A stretch of DNA of 39,764 bases from Candidatus Doudnabacteria bacterium. Its GTDB lineage: Bacteria > Patescibacteriota > Doudnabacteria > UBA920. Under the pieces are notes generated by a model. It did no database searches and was not told the origin of the DNA. It saw only the letters and a list, made by a program, of their open reading frames with translations. The DNA lies in contig JAHFJJ010000004.1 in the NCBI GenBank assembly GCA_023245895.1, positions 26,714 to 66,477 on the forward strand, read 5' to 3'. The position numbers were made by a program, and so were the translations under genes. Of this stretch, positions 21,902 to 30,330 are shown in pieces. Each line of letters starts with the position of its first letter. The first letter of the stretch is position 1.

Positions 21902-23785
21902 ATGCCAAATATTAGTGCACAAGAATTACGAACTAAATACCTGGAATTTTTTAAGTCCAAAGGCCACACTATAATCCCTTCGTCTTCTTTGGTGCCGGAA
22001 AATGATGCCACCACCTTGTTTACAGGTTCGGGTATGCAGCCTATGGTTCCTTATTTGCTGGGGGAAAGCCACCCTAAGGGAAACCGGCTTACTGATTCAC
22101 AAAAATGTTTTAGGTCACAGGATATAGAAGAAGTAGGCGACAACCGCCATACAACTTTTTTTGAGATGCTGGGCAACTGGTCGCTGGGTGATTATTTTAA
22201 GCAGGAACAAATTCAGTGGATGTTTGAATTCCTAACGGAGCAAGTCGGCCTGGACCCCAAGTTTTTATATATTACTGTTTTTCGCGGCAAAGAAGACTTG
22301 GGTATATCCAGGGACGAAGAATCCGCAAAAATTTGGCAAGGGCTTTTTGAACAAAAGGGCATTGCCGGCAAGATTCTTGATTTTCCGGAAAAAGAAGGCA
22401 TGCGGGACGGCAGGATTTTTTACTACGGCGAAGAAAAGAATTGGTGGTCAAGGGTCGGCGTTACCGGCAACATGCCGGCTGGCGAGCCCGGCGGGCCCGA
22501 TTCCGAAATGTTTTGGGATTACGGCGAGCATTTAGGCATCCATGAAAAATCCGACTTTAAAAACCAGCCTTGCCACGTTAATTGCGACTGCGGACGTTTT
22601 GTGGAAATTGGCAACAATGTTTTTATGGAGTATGTCAAAACCCAAAGCGGTTTTGAAAAATTAAAACAGCATAATGTGGACTTTGGCGGAGGCTTGGAGC
22701 GGATGCTCGCGGCCGCTAACGGCCAGCAGTCGGTTTTTGACACCGATTTATTTAAAAACATGTGGGAAGTCCTGGCGCTTGACCAGGAAATAATGACCAA
22801 TCAGGAAGTCCGGAAGGCCAGGATTATTTTGGACCATGTTAGGGCCTCGGTCTTTATGGTTAGCGACGGCATGCAACCATCCAATAAAGACCGCGGCTAT
22901 GTTTTGCGCCGTTTGCTTAGGCGCTCAATGGTTATGGGCAGGCTTTTAAATTTAAAATTCCACTGGCTTAAGGCGCTAATTGGACAGGTGGTAAGCACTT
23001 ACGCCGAAAGCTACCCGGAACTTGTAGACAAGTCACAAAATATTTTTGAAGTTATAGAAGGTGAGCAGGCTAAATTTGAAAAGACCTTGGAAAAAGGGCT
23101 GAAACAATTTGAATTAAGAATCAGGAATCAGGAATTAGGGGAGGTTACGGGAAAAGAGGCTTTTGATTTATATCAGACATATGGCTTTCCTTGGGAATTA
23201 ACTAAGGAGCTAGTTGAGAATTTTGGCCATAAAATTAAGCAAAAAGATTTTGAAGCTGAATTTAAAAAACACCAGGAATTATCGCGCACAGCATCAGCCG
23301 GCCAATTCAAGGGCGGCTTAGCATCGCACTCGGACAAAATTGTGCGCCTTCATACCGCCACTCATTTAATGAACGCGGCGTTAAGGCAGGTACTGGGCGA
23401 AGGCGTATGGCAAAAGGGCAGTAATATTACCGAAGAAAGGACGAGGTTTGACTTTACTTTTGAGCGCAAAATGACGCTTGAAGAAGTTGGTCATGTGGAG
23501 TCTTTAGTCAACGGCTGGATAGGGCGCGACCTTACAGTAAAAAAAGAAATTATGCCCTACGAGGAAGCGCGCAAGCTAAATGCCATTGGCGTGTTCGGGG
23601 AAAAATACGCGGATACCGTGTCTATATACACGGTCTTTGACCCAAAATCCAACGAAATAATCAGCCGGGAATTCTGCGGCGGCCCGCACGTTGAACATAC
23701 AGGTATCATTGGCAAATTTAAAATAGCAAAGGAAGAAGCATCATCGGCCGGAGTAAGGAGAATTAAGGCAGTTATTGAATACTAG
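21902..23785 (+). CDS. alaS: Alanyl-tRNA synthetase, short form without the C-terminal (C-Ala) domain
   Basis: 627 aa, against about 870 for typical bacterial AlaRS. The class II catalytic core is complete (FFKSKGHTIIPSSSL, GSGMQPMVPYLLG, QKCFRSQDIEEVG, FFEMLGNWSLGDYF, HNVDFGGGLERM). It is followed by the tRNA-recognition helices (RRLLRRSMVMGR) and the editing domain, whose zinc/active-site motifs HTATHLMNAAL and FCGGPHVEHTG are intact. The protein ends right after the editing domain (SSAGVRRIKAVIEY), so the DHHA1/C-Ala part is absent. Editing should remain, but dimerisation and elbow binding by C-Ala are lost. Residues near 401-412 (ELRIRNQELGE) are encoded by iterated AATCAGGAAT words, another likely in-frame insertion. 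Confidence 0.95.
   Translation: MPNISAQELRTKYLEFFKSKGHTIIPSSSLVPENDATTLFTGSGMQPMVPYLLGESHPKGNRLTDSQKCFRSQDIEEVGDNRHTTFFEMLGNWSLGDYFKQEQIQWMFEFLTEQVGLDPKFLYITVFRGKEDLGISRDEESAKIWQGLFEQKGIAGKILDFPEKEGMRDGRIFYYGEEKNWWSRVGVTGNMPAGEPGGPDSEMFWDYGEHLGIHEKSDFKNQPCHVNCDCGRFVEIGNNVFMEYVKTQSGFEKLKQHNVDFGGGLERMLAAANGQQSVFDTDLFKNMWEVLALDQEIMTNQEVRKARIILDHVRASVFMVSDGMQPSNKDRGYVLRRLLRRSMVMGRLLNLKFHWLKALIGQVVSTYAESYPELVDKSQNIFEVIEGEQAKFEKTLEKGLKQFELRIRNQELGEVTGKEAFDLYQTYGFPWELTKELVENFGHKIKQKDFEAEFKKHQELSRTASAGQFKGGLASHSDKIVRLHTATHLMNAALRQVLGEGVWQKGSNITEERTRFDFTFERKMTLEEVGHVESLVNGWIGRDLTVKKEIMPYEEARKLNAIGVFGEKYADTVSIYTVFDPKSNEIISREFCGGPHVEHTGIIGKFKIAKEEASSAGVRRIKAVIEY
23105..23142 (+). repeat. Iterated GAATTAGGAATCA words inside alaS
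   Basis: Three or four near copies of GAAT(T/C)AG(G/A) run in one orientation within coding sequence. The words match those of spacer 5. Confidence 0.65.
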
Positions 23786-23806
23786 ATAAAATAAAGTTAA
23801 AATAAT

Positions 23807-24973
23807 ATGAAACTAGAATTTTACAACTGCCCGGAGGCGGAAAAAATTACGTCAGTTAAATTGCCGGAAAATTTGGAATTCTTAAGTCACCGGCCGGATT
23901 TTGAATTGATGAAAAAAACTGCCCAGCAGTACCAAAGTTTCCGCAACATTTTGGTCATAGGCAACGGGGGGAGCATAAATTCCTTTTATGGCTTTTACCA
24001 CGCGTTAAAATCCACGGCCAAGAAAAACGTTTACTTTTTAAACACCCAGGACCCGGATTACATTTATGACTTAAAACAAAAACTTAGTCCACTAGATACT
24101 TTGGTAATTTCTACCAGCAAGTCAGGGGAAAATACCCAGCAGATTGAGGAAACCATGCAGTTTACAAATTACCCTCTGCTGATAATAACCGCTAAAACCA
24201 GCCCTCTACGTGCGGTCGGCGAAAAATTAAATTCAAGGATTATTACCCATCCCCCCATTGGCGGCCGTTTTACCGGGCTTACGGAAGTCAACCTTTTGCC
24301 CGCGGCTCTAATTGGCTTGGACGTGGAAGCTATGTATGAAGGAGGCAAGCAATTTTACCAGGATTTTTATAAAGAAAATTTGGCTTGGCGGGCTGCGTCT
24401 ATTTTTTACCAGCTTGAGCAAAAAGGTTTTGTGGATATTTTAATGTTTTTTTATTCCCACTTTCTCTACCCCATGAATTTTTCCATTCTACAGCTGTGCC
24501 ATGAGTCATTCGGCAAAAACGGTAAAGGCCAGAGTTACTTCGCGAGCGAAGGTCCGGAAGTCCAGCATCATACGACCCAAAGGTTTTATGGCGGCCCAAA
24601 AAACATTGCAGGAATGTTTTTTACTGTGGAAAATTTTCTGCACCCGACCCAAAATATTTTCCCTCCCCAGGTGCATAGCGTGCAAATTAAAGGCCACCAT
24701 CTTTTTGACATAGATAAAGTCCCGCTGGAAACGGCTTTAAGCTATGAATGGATGGCTAATATTGAAGACGCCCGCATAAACGGCATTCCTGTGGCGCATT
24801 TATCAATCGCCGGGTTCCTGCCTAAAGAAATAGGAGCCCTTTTGGCTTTTTGGCAGTTGTTTGCCGTTTATTCTTCGGTCTTGCGCGGGGTAGACCCCTT
24901 TGACCAGCCCCAGGTGGAAGCCAGCAAGAACATAAGCTTTAACAAAAGGTTGGCGTTTAAGGGTTTGTTGTAA
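23807..24973 (+). CDS. pgi: Glucose-6-phosphate isomerase, compact form
   Basis: 388 aa, shorter than the usual 440-550. SIS-domain phosphosugar sites are visible: IGNGGSINSF, STSKSGENTQQIEE, GGRFTGLTEV (PGI signature region), the catalytic ESFGKNGKG and GPEVQHHTTQ (with the His), and the C-terminal DPFDQPQVEASK with the conserved catalytic Lys. Established: it interconverts glucose-6-phosphate and fructose-6-phosphate in glycolysis, and feeds sugar-nucleotide synthesis. A bifunctional phosphoglucose/phosphomannose isomerase is a possible alternative, but the GPEVQHH and QVEASK motifs favour true PGI. It lies 21 nt behind alaS, so co-transcription is likely. Confidence 0.85.
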   Translation: MKLEFYNCPEAEKITSVKLPENLEFLSHRPDFELMKKTAQQYQSFRNILVIGNGGSINSFYGFYHALKSTAKKNVYFLNTQDPDYIYDLKQKLSPLDTLVISTSKSGENTQQIEETMQFTNYPLLIITAKTSPLRAVGEKLNSRIITHPPIGGRFTGLTEVNLLPAALIGLDVEAMYEGGKQFYQDFYKENLAWRAASIFYQLEQKGFVDILMFFYSHFLYPMNFSILQLCHESFGKNGKGQSYFASEGPEVQHHTTQRFYGGPKNIAGMFFTVENFLHPTQNIFPPQVHSVQIKGHHLFDIDKVPLETALSYEWMANIEDARINGIPVAHLSIAGFLPKEIGALLAFWQLFAVYSSVLRGVDPFDQPQVEASKNISFNKRLAFKGLL

Positions 24974-25010
24974 ATTTGACGATAGAGTTAGCGTTTACTA
25001 CACTACAATT

Positions 25011-25077
25011 GAATTAGGAAGCATGAATTATGAATTAAGGGCATCCATAATTCCTAATTCTATATTCATAATTCTTA
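25011..25077. repeat. Iterated-word inverted-repeat spacer 5 (GAATTAGGAA words)
   Basis: GAATTAGGAA (25011-25020) pairs exactly with TTCCTAATTC (25051-25060). TGAATTATGAATTA and TATTCATAATTC add to the same fold. It ends 3-4 nt before the next ATG. Confidence 0.88.
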
Positions 25078-25080
25078 CCC

Positions 25081-26781
25081 ATGGCTATTCCGAGCATTTA
25101 CATAAATTTAGAAGATGATGTTTCCAAAATTACCACCCGGTTGGCTCGCCAGACTGCCAAGCAGGCTGTATTAGTTTGTCCGAAAAAATGTTTTTTATTT
25201 TCTGACCCGCTGAATTTAAAACTCTTAAAGGAACAAACAGACCTTTTAGGCAAGGAACTGTTTGTTTTGACCATGGATGAAAAAGGCCAGCAATATGCTG
25301 AGGAAGCCGGCTTTCAGTTGAAGTTTTTGCCCAAAGTTAATTCCGCTAAAACTTTCTCCGACGTTAAGGTTCCTAAAAGGCCTGCCCAAGAAGCGCCGGT
25401 AGAGGCTGTGCCAGCAGAGCCAGGCATTCTGGCCGCCGCGGTCCAGGGCATAAAAGATACCGCGAGGAGGATTGTTCCGGCCGCGATTTTGGAATCTAAA
25501 GTTATAGAGAAACAGCCGTTAATCCCCGAAAGCCAACAAGATGCCCCGCTTCAGGCAAGTGAAACTTTTTTTCCTGACGAAATAAGAAAAGATTACGAAG
25601 CGCCAAAGGTAAAGTCCCGCATGCCAAAAATAATTATGGCGGTAGTCGCCGTGTCTTTAATTTTAATTTTACTGTTATTTTTTGTTGTCCTGCCCAAAGC
25701 CACGGTTGTGGTTTACGCGAAACGCGAACCGGTAACCAGGGACATGGACGTCAGCGCCAGCGGGCAACTCAAGGCCATAGATACCGCAAAACTCGCAATA
25801 CCTGCCACTCCGGTCAGCGAAGCGGTAATTGCAACGGATAAATTCCAAAGCCAGGGCAAAAAACAAATCGGCAACAGGGCAACAGGTACTGTTAGGATTT
25901 ACAATTTTACCAAACAGCCTATAAATTTAAAAAGCGCTACTACAATTTTGAGTATCGGGGGCAAAAATTACAATTTTATTTCAGATATTTCGGGCCTAAA
26001 GCCTACAACCTATAAAAACGCCCAGACCAAGGAAGTCAACCAAGCCAGCCTGGCCGCGCCTTTGGAAGTAATTGCGGCCGAAGGGGGCGAGGATTACAAT
26101 TTGCCGGCGGGGACCAGGGTTGAAATTACCAACCAGGTTTTTGGCAGCAACCCGCAGCTGCTTTACGCGAAAACCGATTCCGAAATTAAGGGCGGCACTA
26201 CCCGCTATTTATCGGTAATTTCCCAGGAAGACGCCGCGTTGGCCAAGACACAACTGGAGCAGAAAGCCCTGGCGCAGGTTAGGGAAAAACTTTCGGCAAC
26301 CGGTTTGGTGTTGCCGGACAAAGCTTTTGCCTTTGAGTCAGAAGAGTTCGCGCCGGACAACCCAATTGGTACTGAAGCCCCTGTTTTCCAGGGAGCCCTG
26401 CAAATTAAAGTAACCGGGCTGGCTTTTAAAAAGACGGATTTGTCAGATTTAATTACCAAGCGGATAAACGAAACGCTGGCGGCAAATAAAACCTTGCAGG
26501 TAAAAAATCCGGAGAATACCGTTTATACTGTAAAAAGCTTGGACATGGCAAACCAGCTTTTGGTTTTAGCGGTGCACTTTGAAGGCCAGGCAATTTACAA
26601 TTTAAATTTGCCTTACATTGCTCCCGAACTTGTAGGAAAAACCCAGAACCAGGTAAATGAAATTTTAAGGTCCAAGGCAGAAATTGACCGTGTGGATATT
26701 ACCCTTGCGCCTGCCTGGCAGAAGAATTTCCCGTTTTTCGCGGGGAAAATAAACGTAAGTATTAGCCAGGACCAGCCGTAA
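25081..26781 (+). CDS. Single-pass membrane protein with baseplate-J-like extracellular region
   Basis: 566 aa. The N-terminal 90 residues form an alpha/beta domain (SIYINLEDDVSKITTRLAR, CPKKCFLFSDPLNLKLL); a Pro/Ala-rich linker follows; one membrane helix lies at about residues 184-206 (IIMAVVAVSLILILLLFFVV); the rest is outside the membrane by inference. The outer part contains RATGTVRIYNFTKQP...GEDYNLPAGTR, a pattern seen in Patescibacteria proteins often labelled baseplate J/gp47-like. The function is unknown; the layout suggests an envelope protein linking a cytoplasmic nucleotide- or protein-binding domain to a beta-rich outer region. It is the last gene before the ribosomal operon and has no visible terminator. 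Confidence 0.65.
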   Translation: MAIPSIYINLEDDVSKITTRLARQTAKQAVLVCPKKCFLFSDPLNLKLLKEQTDLLGKELFVLTMDEKGQQYAEEAGFQLKFLPKVNSAKTFSDVKVPKRPAQEAPVEAVPAEPGILAAAVQGIKDTARRIVPAAILESKVIEKQPLIPESQQDAPLQASETFFPDEIRKDYEAPKVKSRMPKIIMAVVAVSLILILLLFFVVLPKATVVVYAKREPVTRDMDVSASGQLKAIDTAKLAIPATPVSEAVIATDKFQSQGKKQIGNRATGTVRIYNFTKQPINLKSATTILSIGGKNYNFISDISGLKPTTYKNAQTKEVNQASLAAPLEVIAAEGGEDYNLPAGTRVEITNQVFGSNPQLLYAKTDSEIKGGTTRYLSVISQEDAALAKTQLEQKALAQVREKLSATGLVLPDKAFAFESEEFAPDNPIGTEAPVFQGALQIKVTGLAFKKTDLSDLITKRINETLAANKTLQVKNPENTVYTVKSLDMANQLLVLAVHFEGQAIYNLNLPYIAPELVGKTQNQVNEILRSKAEIDRVDITLAPAWQKNFPFFAGKINVSISQDQP

Positions 26782-26848
26782 AGCCGCTTATATAAGGCAA
26801 AATTTATTCAAAAGGATTTTTGGATTTGTTTTGGTTGAGCCAGTAATA

Positions 26849-26938
26849 CAACATTTGATAAAAATTTATTGACAAATTTTAATTTTTTATTAATCAATTT
26901 TTAAATATAGGCTTAAATAAGAACAAAATCAAATGTTG
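26849..26938. repeat. Inverted repeat upstream of the infA promoter
   Basis: CAACATTTGAT (26849-26859) and ATCAAATGTTG (26928-26938) are exact inverses about 70 nt apart, enclosing very AT-rich DNA. They could form a regulatory loop or a remnant of an element; the right copy ends 10 nt before the -35 box. Confidence 0.55.
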
Positions 26939-26948
26939 ATATACTGAG

Positions 26949-26978
26949 TTGACAGAACTCGGGGGCGTGTGTTAAAAT
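26949..26978 (+). promoter_or_regulatory. Promoter of the infA-rpsI operon
   Basis: Perfect TTGACA (26949-26954), an 18-nt spacer and TAAAAT (26973-26978), 14 nt before the infA ATG. It is the only clear promoter for the nine-gene operon. Confidence 0.75.
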
Positions 26979-26992
26979 AGCCAAGATTAGTA

Positions 26993-27262
26993 ATGTATTT
27001 AAATAGTTTGTCAAACGGTAATCAAGACTTAGGGAAGTCTGGCACAAATCAAAAAGAAGTTATTGAACTTGAGGGCAAAGTAATAGAAAATTTGCCTAAT
27101 GCTATTTTTCGTGTCCAGTTAGATTCAGGCCAAACAGTCATGGGCCATTTGGCCGGTAAAATGCGCGTTAACATGATACGCGTAATGCCAGGCGACCGCG
27201 TCGTTATAGAAATGACGCCCTATGATTTAACCAAGGGCAGGATTACCAGAAGGATGAGGTAG
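26993..27262 (+). CDS. infA: Translation initiation factor IF-1 with N-terminal extension
   Basis: 89 aa; the S1-like OB-fold core begins at about residue 21 ([19 protein letters not shown]) and carries the family motifs [26 protein letters not shown] and GRITRR. IF-1 is normally about 72 aa, so about 17-20 polar residues ([17 protein letters not shown]) are added in front. It binds the 30S A site during initiation. It opens the operon behind its own promoter, with a leader of only a few nt and no Shine-Dalgarno. The ATG at 26993 is the only Met start before the core. Confidence 0.93.
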   Translation: MYLNSLSNGNQDLGKSGTNQKEVIELEGKVIENLPNAIFRVQLDSGQTVMGHLAGKMRVNMIRVMPGDRVVIEMTPYDLTKGRITRRMR

Positions 27263-27384
27263 TAATCGCGAATATACGAATCAGTATTAATATACAAAAT
27301 TTTGATTTGTAACGCGTTAAATTCATTAAAAAATTTACAGTCCAGCGGTTTGTATATTAATTAAAATTTGTATATTCGCGATTA
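27263..27384. repeat. Large inverted-repeat spacer 6 between infA and rpmJ
   Basis: TAATCGCGAATATAC (27263-27277) pairs perfectly with the inverse at 27370-27384, with an inner AATATACAAA/TTTGTATATT match. The left arm starts on the base after the infA stop; the right arm ends 4 nt before the rpmJ ATG. Confidence 0.9.
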
Positions 27385-27388
27385 CTAT

Positions 27389-27502
27389 ATGAAGGTCAGA
27401 GCAAGCGTAAAACCCATGTGCAAAAAGTGCAAAGTCGTCAAGAGATTTGGACGGGTCTATATTATTTGCTCGACTCCCAAGCATAAGCAGCGTCAGGGCT
27501 AA
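27389..27502 (+). CDS. rpmJ: 50S ribosomal protein bL36
   Basis: 37 aa, [20 protein letters not shown] onward to HKQRQG. The zinc ligands CxxC...C...H (CKKC, ICSTPKH) are all present, so this is the Cys-plus bL36 form. The position between infA and rpsM is the standard bacterial order. The start is the ATG 4 nt after spacer 6. Confidence 0.95.
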   Translation: MKVRASVKPMCKKCKVVKRFGRVYIICSTPKHKQRQG

Positions 27503-27515
27503 AGCCCTTTTAGAG

Positions 27516-27577
27516 ATTGGAAATTGGATATTGGAGATCAGAATTCCAACCTCCAACTGCTAATCCCTAATTTCCAA
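27516..27577. repeat. Iterated-word inverted-repeat spacer 7 (ATTGGAAATTGG words)
   Basis: TTGGAAATT (27517-27525) pairs with AATTTCCAA (27569-27577). Between them are GGATATTGGAG and CCAACCTCCAAC words. It ends 3 nt before the rpsM ATG. Confidence 0.85.
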
Positions 27578-27580
27578 ATT

Positions 27581-27970
27581 ATGGCTAGAATCGCCGGGAT
27601 AAACATCCCTAACGAAAAAAGAATAGAAGCCTCGTTGCCTTACATTTACGGCGTGGGTTTAAGTTTGTCAAAAAAGATTTTGGCAGCCACCAGCGTTGAC
27701 CCAAATAAAAGGACCAAAGACCTCAGTGAAGCCGAACTTAACAGGATACGCGAATATTTGGAAAAAACTTTTAAAGTTGAAGGCGAGTTAAGACAGCAAG
27801 TTTTGCTGAATATTAAACGCCTTAAAGAAATCGGTTCCTACCGCGGCATCCGCCACATTAGGGGCTTGCCGGTAAGAGGCCAGAGGACCAAGACCAACTC
27901 CCGCACCAGGAGAGGTAACGTCCGTAAGACAGCCGGCTCAGGCCGCAAGAACGCGTCGGAGAAAACCTAG
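27581..27970 (+). CDS. rpsM: 30S ribosomal protein uS13
   Basis: 129 aa starting [19 protein letters not shown], with the helix-two-turn-helix region ([20 protein letters not shown]) and the conserved basic tail [20 protein letters not shown] plus [13 protein letters not shown] chose the ATG at 27581 because the upstream in-frame codons (from 27524) are spacer repeat. It binds 16S rRNA in the 30S head and contacts the P-site tRNA. Confidence 0.97.
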   Translation: MARIAGINIPNEKRIEASLPYIYGVGLSLSKKILAATSVDPNKRTKDLSEAELNRIREYLEKTFKVEGELRQQVLLNIKRLKEIGSYRGIRHIRGLPVRGQRTKTNSRTRRGNVRKTAGSGRKNASEKT

Positions 27971-27989
27971 CGCCGGAAGGCGCAAGTAG

Positions 27990-28052
27990 AAAGTTTATAA
28001 AGTGGACTGTAGTAACTTATAAACATTTAGAATTTTATAACTTTATAAACTG
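27990..28052. repeat. Iterated-word inverted-repeat spacer 8 (AGTTTATAAAG words)
   Basis: AGTTTATAAAG (27992-28002) and CTTTATAAACT (28041-28051) are exact inverses. CTTATAAAC and TTTTATAAC words fill the middle. It ends 7 nt before rpsK. Confidence 0.85.
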
Positions 28053-28058
28053 ATTTTC

Positions 28059-28520
28059 ATGGCCGAAGAAACAATCACAACCCCCGTAGCAACAGAAGAA
28101 GCTCCCGCCCAGGAAGCGGTTTTAGAGGTGGCATCCAAAATTAAAACCAGCAAGAAAAAGAAAGCCAAAGCTAAAATTACCAAAGGCAAGATTTTTATTA
28201 ATTCCACTTACAACAATACCATTGTCTGCCTTACAGATATGGCCGGTAACGTTTTGGTTTGGAGCAGCGCCGGAAAAATTGGCTTTAAGGGTTCTAAGAA
28301 GTCCACTCCCTACGCAGGCCAGCGTACTATGGAAGATGTTTTGGCAAAACTCCGTGAAAGGGGATTGGCCGAGCTGGATGTATTAATTAAAGGAATTGGC
28401 TCAGGCCGCGAATCCGCTATCCGCGCTTTGCAAGGCAGCGGCTTGAATATTTTGTCTATTAAAGACCAGACTCCCATGCCTCATGGGGGAGTAAGGCCGA
28501 AGAAACCGAGGAGAGTTTAA
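28059..28520 (+). CDS. rpsK: 30S ribosomal protein uS11 with charged N-terminal extension
   Basis: 153 aa. The uS11 core starts at about residue 40 (GKIFINSTYNNTIVCLTD) and contains the conserved GRESAIRALQGSGLNI and the tail DQTPMPHGGVRPKKPRRV. The typical length is near 129; here about 35 residues are added, acidic and Ala/Pro-rich (MAEETITTPVATEEAPAQ) and then Lys-rich (KTSKKKKAKAK). It forms part of the 30S platform. It sits between rpsM and rpsD, the usual order. Confidence 0.96.
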   Translation: MAEETITTPVATEEAPAQEAVLEVASKIKTSKKKKAKAKITKGKIFINSTYNNTIVCLTDMAGNVLVWSSAGKIGFKGSKKSTPYAGQRTMEDVLAKLRERGLAELDVLIKGIGSGRESAIRALQGSGLNILSIKDQTPMPHGGVRPKKPRRV

Positions 28521-28523
28521 TAC

Positions 28524-28598
28524 AACAATTAACGATTAACAATTGACAATTAACCGTCAACAGTAAAAGTTAATCGTTAATAGTAAATTGTTAAAAGT
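28524..28598. repeat. Iterated-word inverted-repeat spacer 9 (ACAATTAACGATTAAC words)
   Basis: AACGATTAAC (28531-28540) pairs with GTTAATCGTT (28569-28578); several ACAATTAAC and AATTGTTA copies flank these. Confidence 0.88.
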
Positions 28599-28606
28599 TT
28601 TACCTT

Positions 28607-29215
28607 ATGAGATACACAGGACCAAAAGCTAAAAAAGCAAGACGCTTAGGGATGGCCTTTACGGCCAAGGATGTTAAAATCCTGCAAAAAAGGAATTTTG
28701 CTCCGGGCGTTCACGGCCAAAACAGAGTCAGGCTTAGTGAATACGGCACCCAACTGCGTGAAAAGCAGAAAGCTAAAATTTCCTACGGCGTAATGGAAAG
28801 GCAATTTGAAATTTATTTTAAAAAAGCTTTAAAGCAGACAGGTGTTACCGGCGACAATTTGCTTAAAATGCTTGAGTCCCGCTTAGACAATGTAGTCTTC
28901 CGCCTCGGCTTCGCCGAAACCCGCGCCCAGGCCAGACAGCTTGTCAACCACGGCTTCTTCCAGGTCAACGGCAAGAAAGTAGATATTGCTTCTTACCAGA
29001 CTAAAGTTGGCGATGTCGTGGCTATCCGCCCCGGTAAACAAAAGAAAGCTTATGTTGAAAAGTTAAAGGAAAAAATGAAGAGCGTTAAGCCCCTAGACTG
29101 GCTCCAATTAAATGCCAATGAACTTTCCGGTAAAGTTTTAAGCGCTCCGGAAGTAGACGCTTTAGGCAGCGAAATTAACACCCAGCTTATTGTTGAGCAT
29201 TATAGCCGAACATAA
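28607..29215 (+). CDS. rpsD: 30S ribosomal protein uS4
   Basis: 202 aa. It has the N-terminal arm (MRYTGPKAKKARRLGMAF, no zinc cysteines), the GVHGQNRVRLSEYGTQLREK motif and the S4 RNA-binding domain (RLDNVVFRLGFAETRAQARQLVNHGFFQVNG). It nucleates 30S assembly on 16S rRNA and in many bacteria autoregulates its operon by binding the leader. Whether it does so here cannot be seen. Confidence 0.97.
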   Translation: MRYTGPKAKKARRLGMAFTAKDVKILQKRNFAPGVHGQNRVRLSEYGTQLREKQKAKISYGVMERQFEIYFKKALKQTGVTGDNLLKMLESRLDNVVFRLGFAETRAQARQLVNHGFFQVNGKKVDIASYQTKVGDVVAIRPGKQKKAYVEKLKEKMKSVKPLDWLQLNANELSGKVLSAPEVDALGSEINTQLIVEHYSRT

Positions 29216-29216
29216 T

Positions 29217-29301
29217 AATTAAGAACCAAGAATCAAGAAATCAAGAACCAAAACTGCAGTTTGCAGCCCTTTGGGACTTGGAATCTTATATCTTGAATAT
29301 T
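29217..29301. repeat. Iterated-word inverted-repeat spacer 10 (AAGAACCAAGAATC words)
   Basis: AAGAACCAAGAATCAAGAAA words on the left are the imperfect inverse of GGGACTTGGAATC and TATCTTG on the right, with CTGCAGTTTGCAG at the centre. Unusually for this operon it is followed by a Shine-Dalgarno (GGAGG at 29308-29312) before rpoA. Confidence 0.75.
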
Positions 29302-29321
29302 AACTTTGGAGGTCTAAATTT

Positions 29322-30257
29322 ATGGAAGCAATTCCTTTGCCAAACCACGTTCGGGTAACCGAACTGGGCAATAATAAATACAGCTTAATTCTGGAGCCGC
29401 TTTATCCCGGCTACGGAGTGACTATTGGTAATGCCATGCGCAGGGTCCTTTTGTCGTCCATGCCCGGCGCCGCGGTAACTTCCGTTAAAATCAAATTTGT
29501 TGACCACGAATTTTCAACAATTCCTAACGTAAAAGAAGATGTCATCCAGATTATTTTAAATTTAAAACAGCTCCGCTTAAAAAGCTTTTCCGCTGAACCG
29601 GTCAAGGTTAGCCTTAAAGTTAAAGGCGAAAAAGTTGTTACCGCCGCGGACATTAAGGAAACCGACCAGGTTCAGGTTATTAACAAAGACCTTCATATTG
29701 CCACTTTGGACAACAAAAATTCTGAATTGGACATGGAATTTACCATTGAACAGGGCCGCGGCTACCAGCCGGTCGAAGCCAGGGAAAACCAGAAACAGGA
29801 AGTTGGCGTAGTTGCCATAGATGCCATTTACACCCCGGTTAAGTCCGTCCACTTTGACGTTTCCAACGTCCGCGTGGGCCAGCTTACCAATTTTGACAAA
29901 CTGGAAGTTGTTTTGGAAACAGACGGCTCACTTTCCGGCCAGGAAGCCATGGATATTGCCTCCCACATTTTGGTTGACCACTTTACAATGATGTTCGCTC
30001 AGGGCTTTGCGGCCCCGGTAGCAGAAAGCGCAAGCCCGGAAGTTACATCTGAAGCTGTGGGAGAAACTGCGGTTGATGCCGGCGGCGAGAATGAAATTCA
30101 GGCCTCCACCTTGTCCACCCGCGCCAAAAACGCGCTTGGCAAGAACGGCGTAACCACAATGGCCCAGCTCCATGCTATGGATAAAGACCAAATTTCTAAC
30201 TTGAGCGGACTGGGCGAGAAGACAATTAATGAAATAGTAGATTTTTTGGGGAAATAA
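29322..30257 (+). CDS. rpoA: DNA-directed RNA polymerase subunit alpha
   Basis: 311 aa. The N-terminal dimerisation domain is complete (YPGYGVTIGNAMRRVLLSSM, GAAVTSVKI, VKEDVIQIILNLK, and VEARENQKQ in the 29750-29810 region). A short acidic Ala/Glu linker leads to the C-terminal helix-hairpin-helix domain (LSTRAKNALGKNGVTTMAQL, LSGLGEKTINEIVDFL). Presence of the CTD means upstream promoter elements and activators could be used. It is preceded by GGAGG, one of the few clear Shine-Dalgarno sites in the operon. Confidence 0.97.
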   Translation: MEAIPLPNHVRVTELGNNKYSLILEPLYPGYGVTIGNAMRRVLLSSMPGAAVTSVKIKFVDHEFSTIPNVKEDVIQIILNLKQLRLKSFSAEPVKVSLKVKGEKVVTAADIKETDQVQVINKDLHIATLDNKNSELDMEFTIEQGRGYQPVEARENQKQEVGVVAIDAIYTPVKSVHFDVSNVRVGQLTNFDKLEVVLETDGSLSGQEAMDIASHILVDHFTMMFAQGFAAPVAESASPEVTSEAVGETAVDAGGENEIQASTLSTRAKNALGKNGVTTMAQLHAMDKDQISNLSGLGEKTINEIVDFLGK

Positions 30258-30265
30258 CTAACAAG

Positions 30266-30328
30266 GTTCAAGGTGCCAGGTCCTAGGTTTAAGACCTAAA
30301 ACCTCCAACCTAGAACCTAGAACCTAAC
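30266..30328. repeat. Iterated-word inverted-repeat spacer 11 (CCTAGGTT/AACCTAG words)
   Basis: Left words AGGTTCAAGGTGCCAGGTCC and CTAGGTTTAAG are the inverse of right words ACCTCCAACCTAG and AACCTAGAACC. CTAGGTT (30283-30289) pairs with AACCTAG (30307-30313). It ends 2-3 nt before rplQ. Confidence 0.88.
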
Positions 30329-30330
30329 AT

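Noticed and set aside
27524-27580. Extended N-terminus for uS13
   Set aside because: The extension is spacer repeat; uS13 proteins start MARIAG, which is at 27581.
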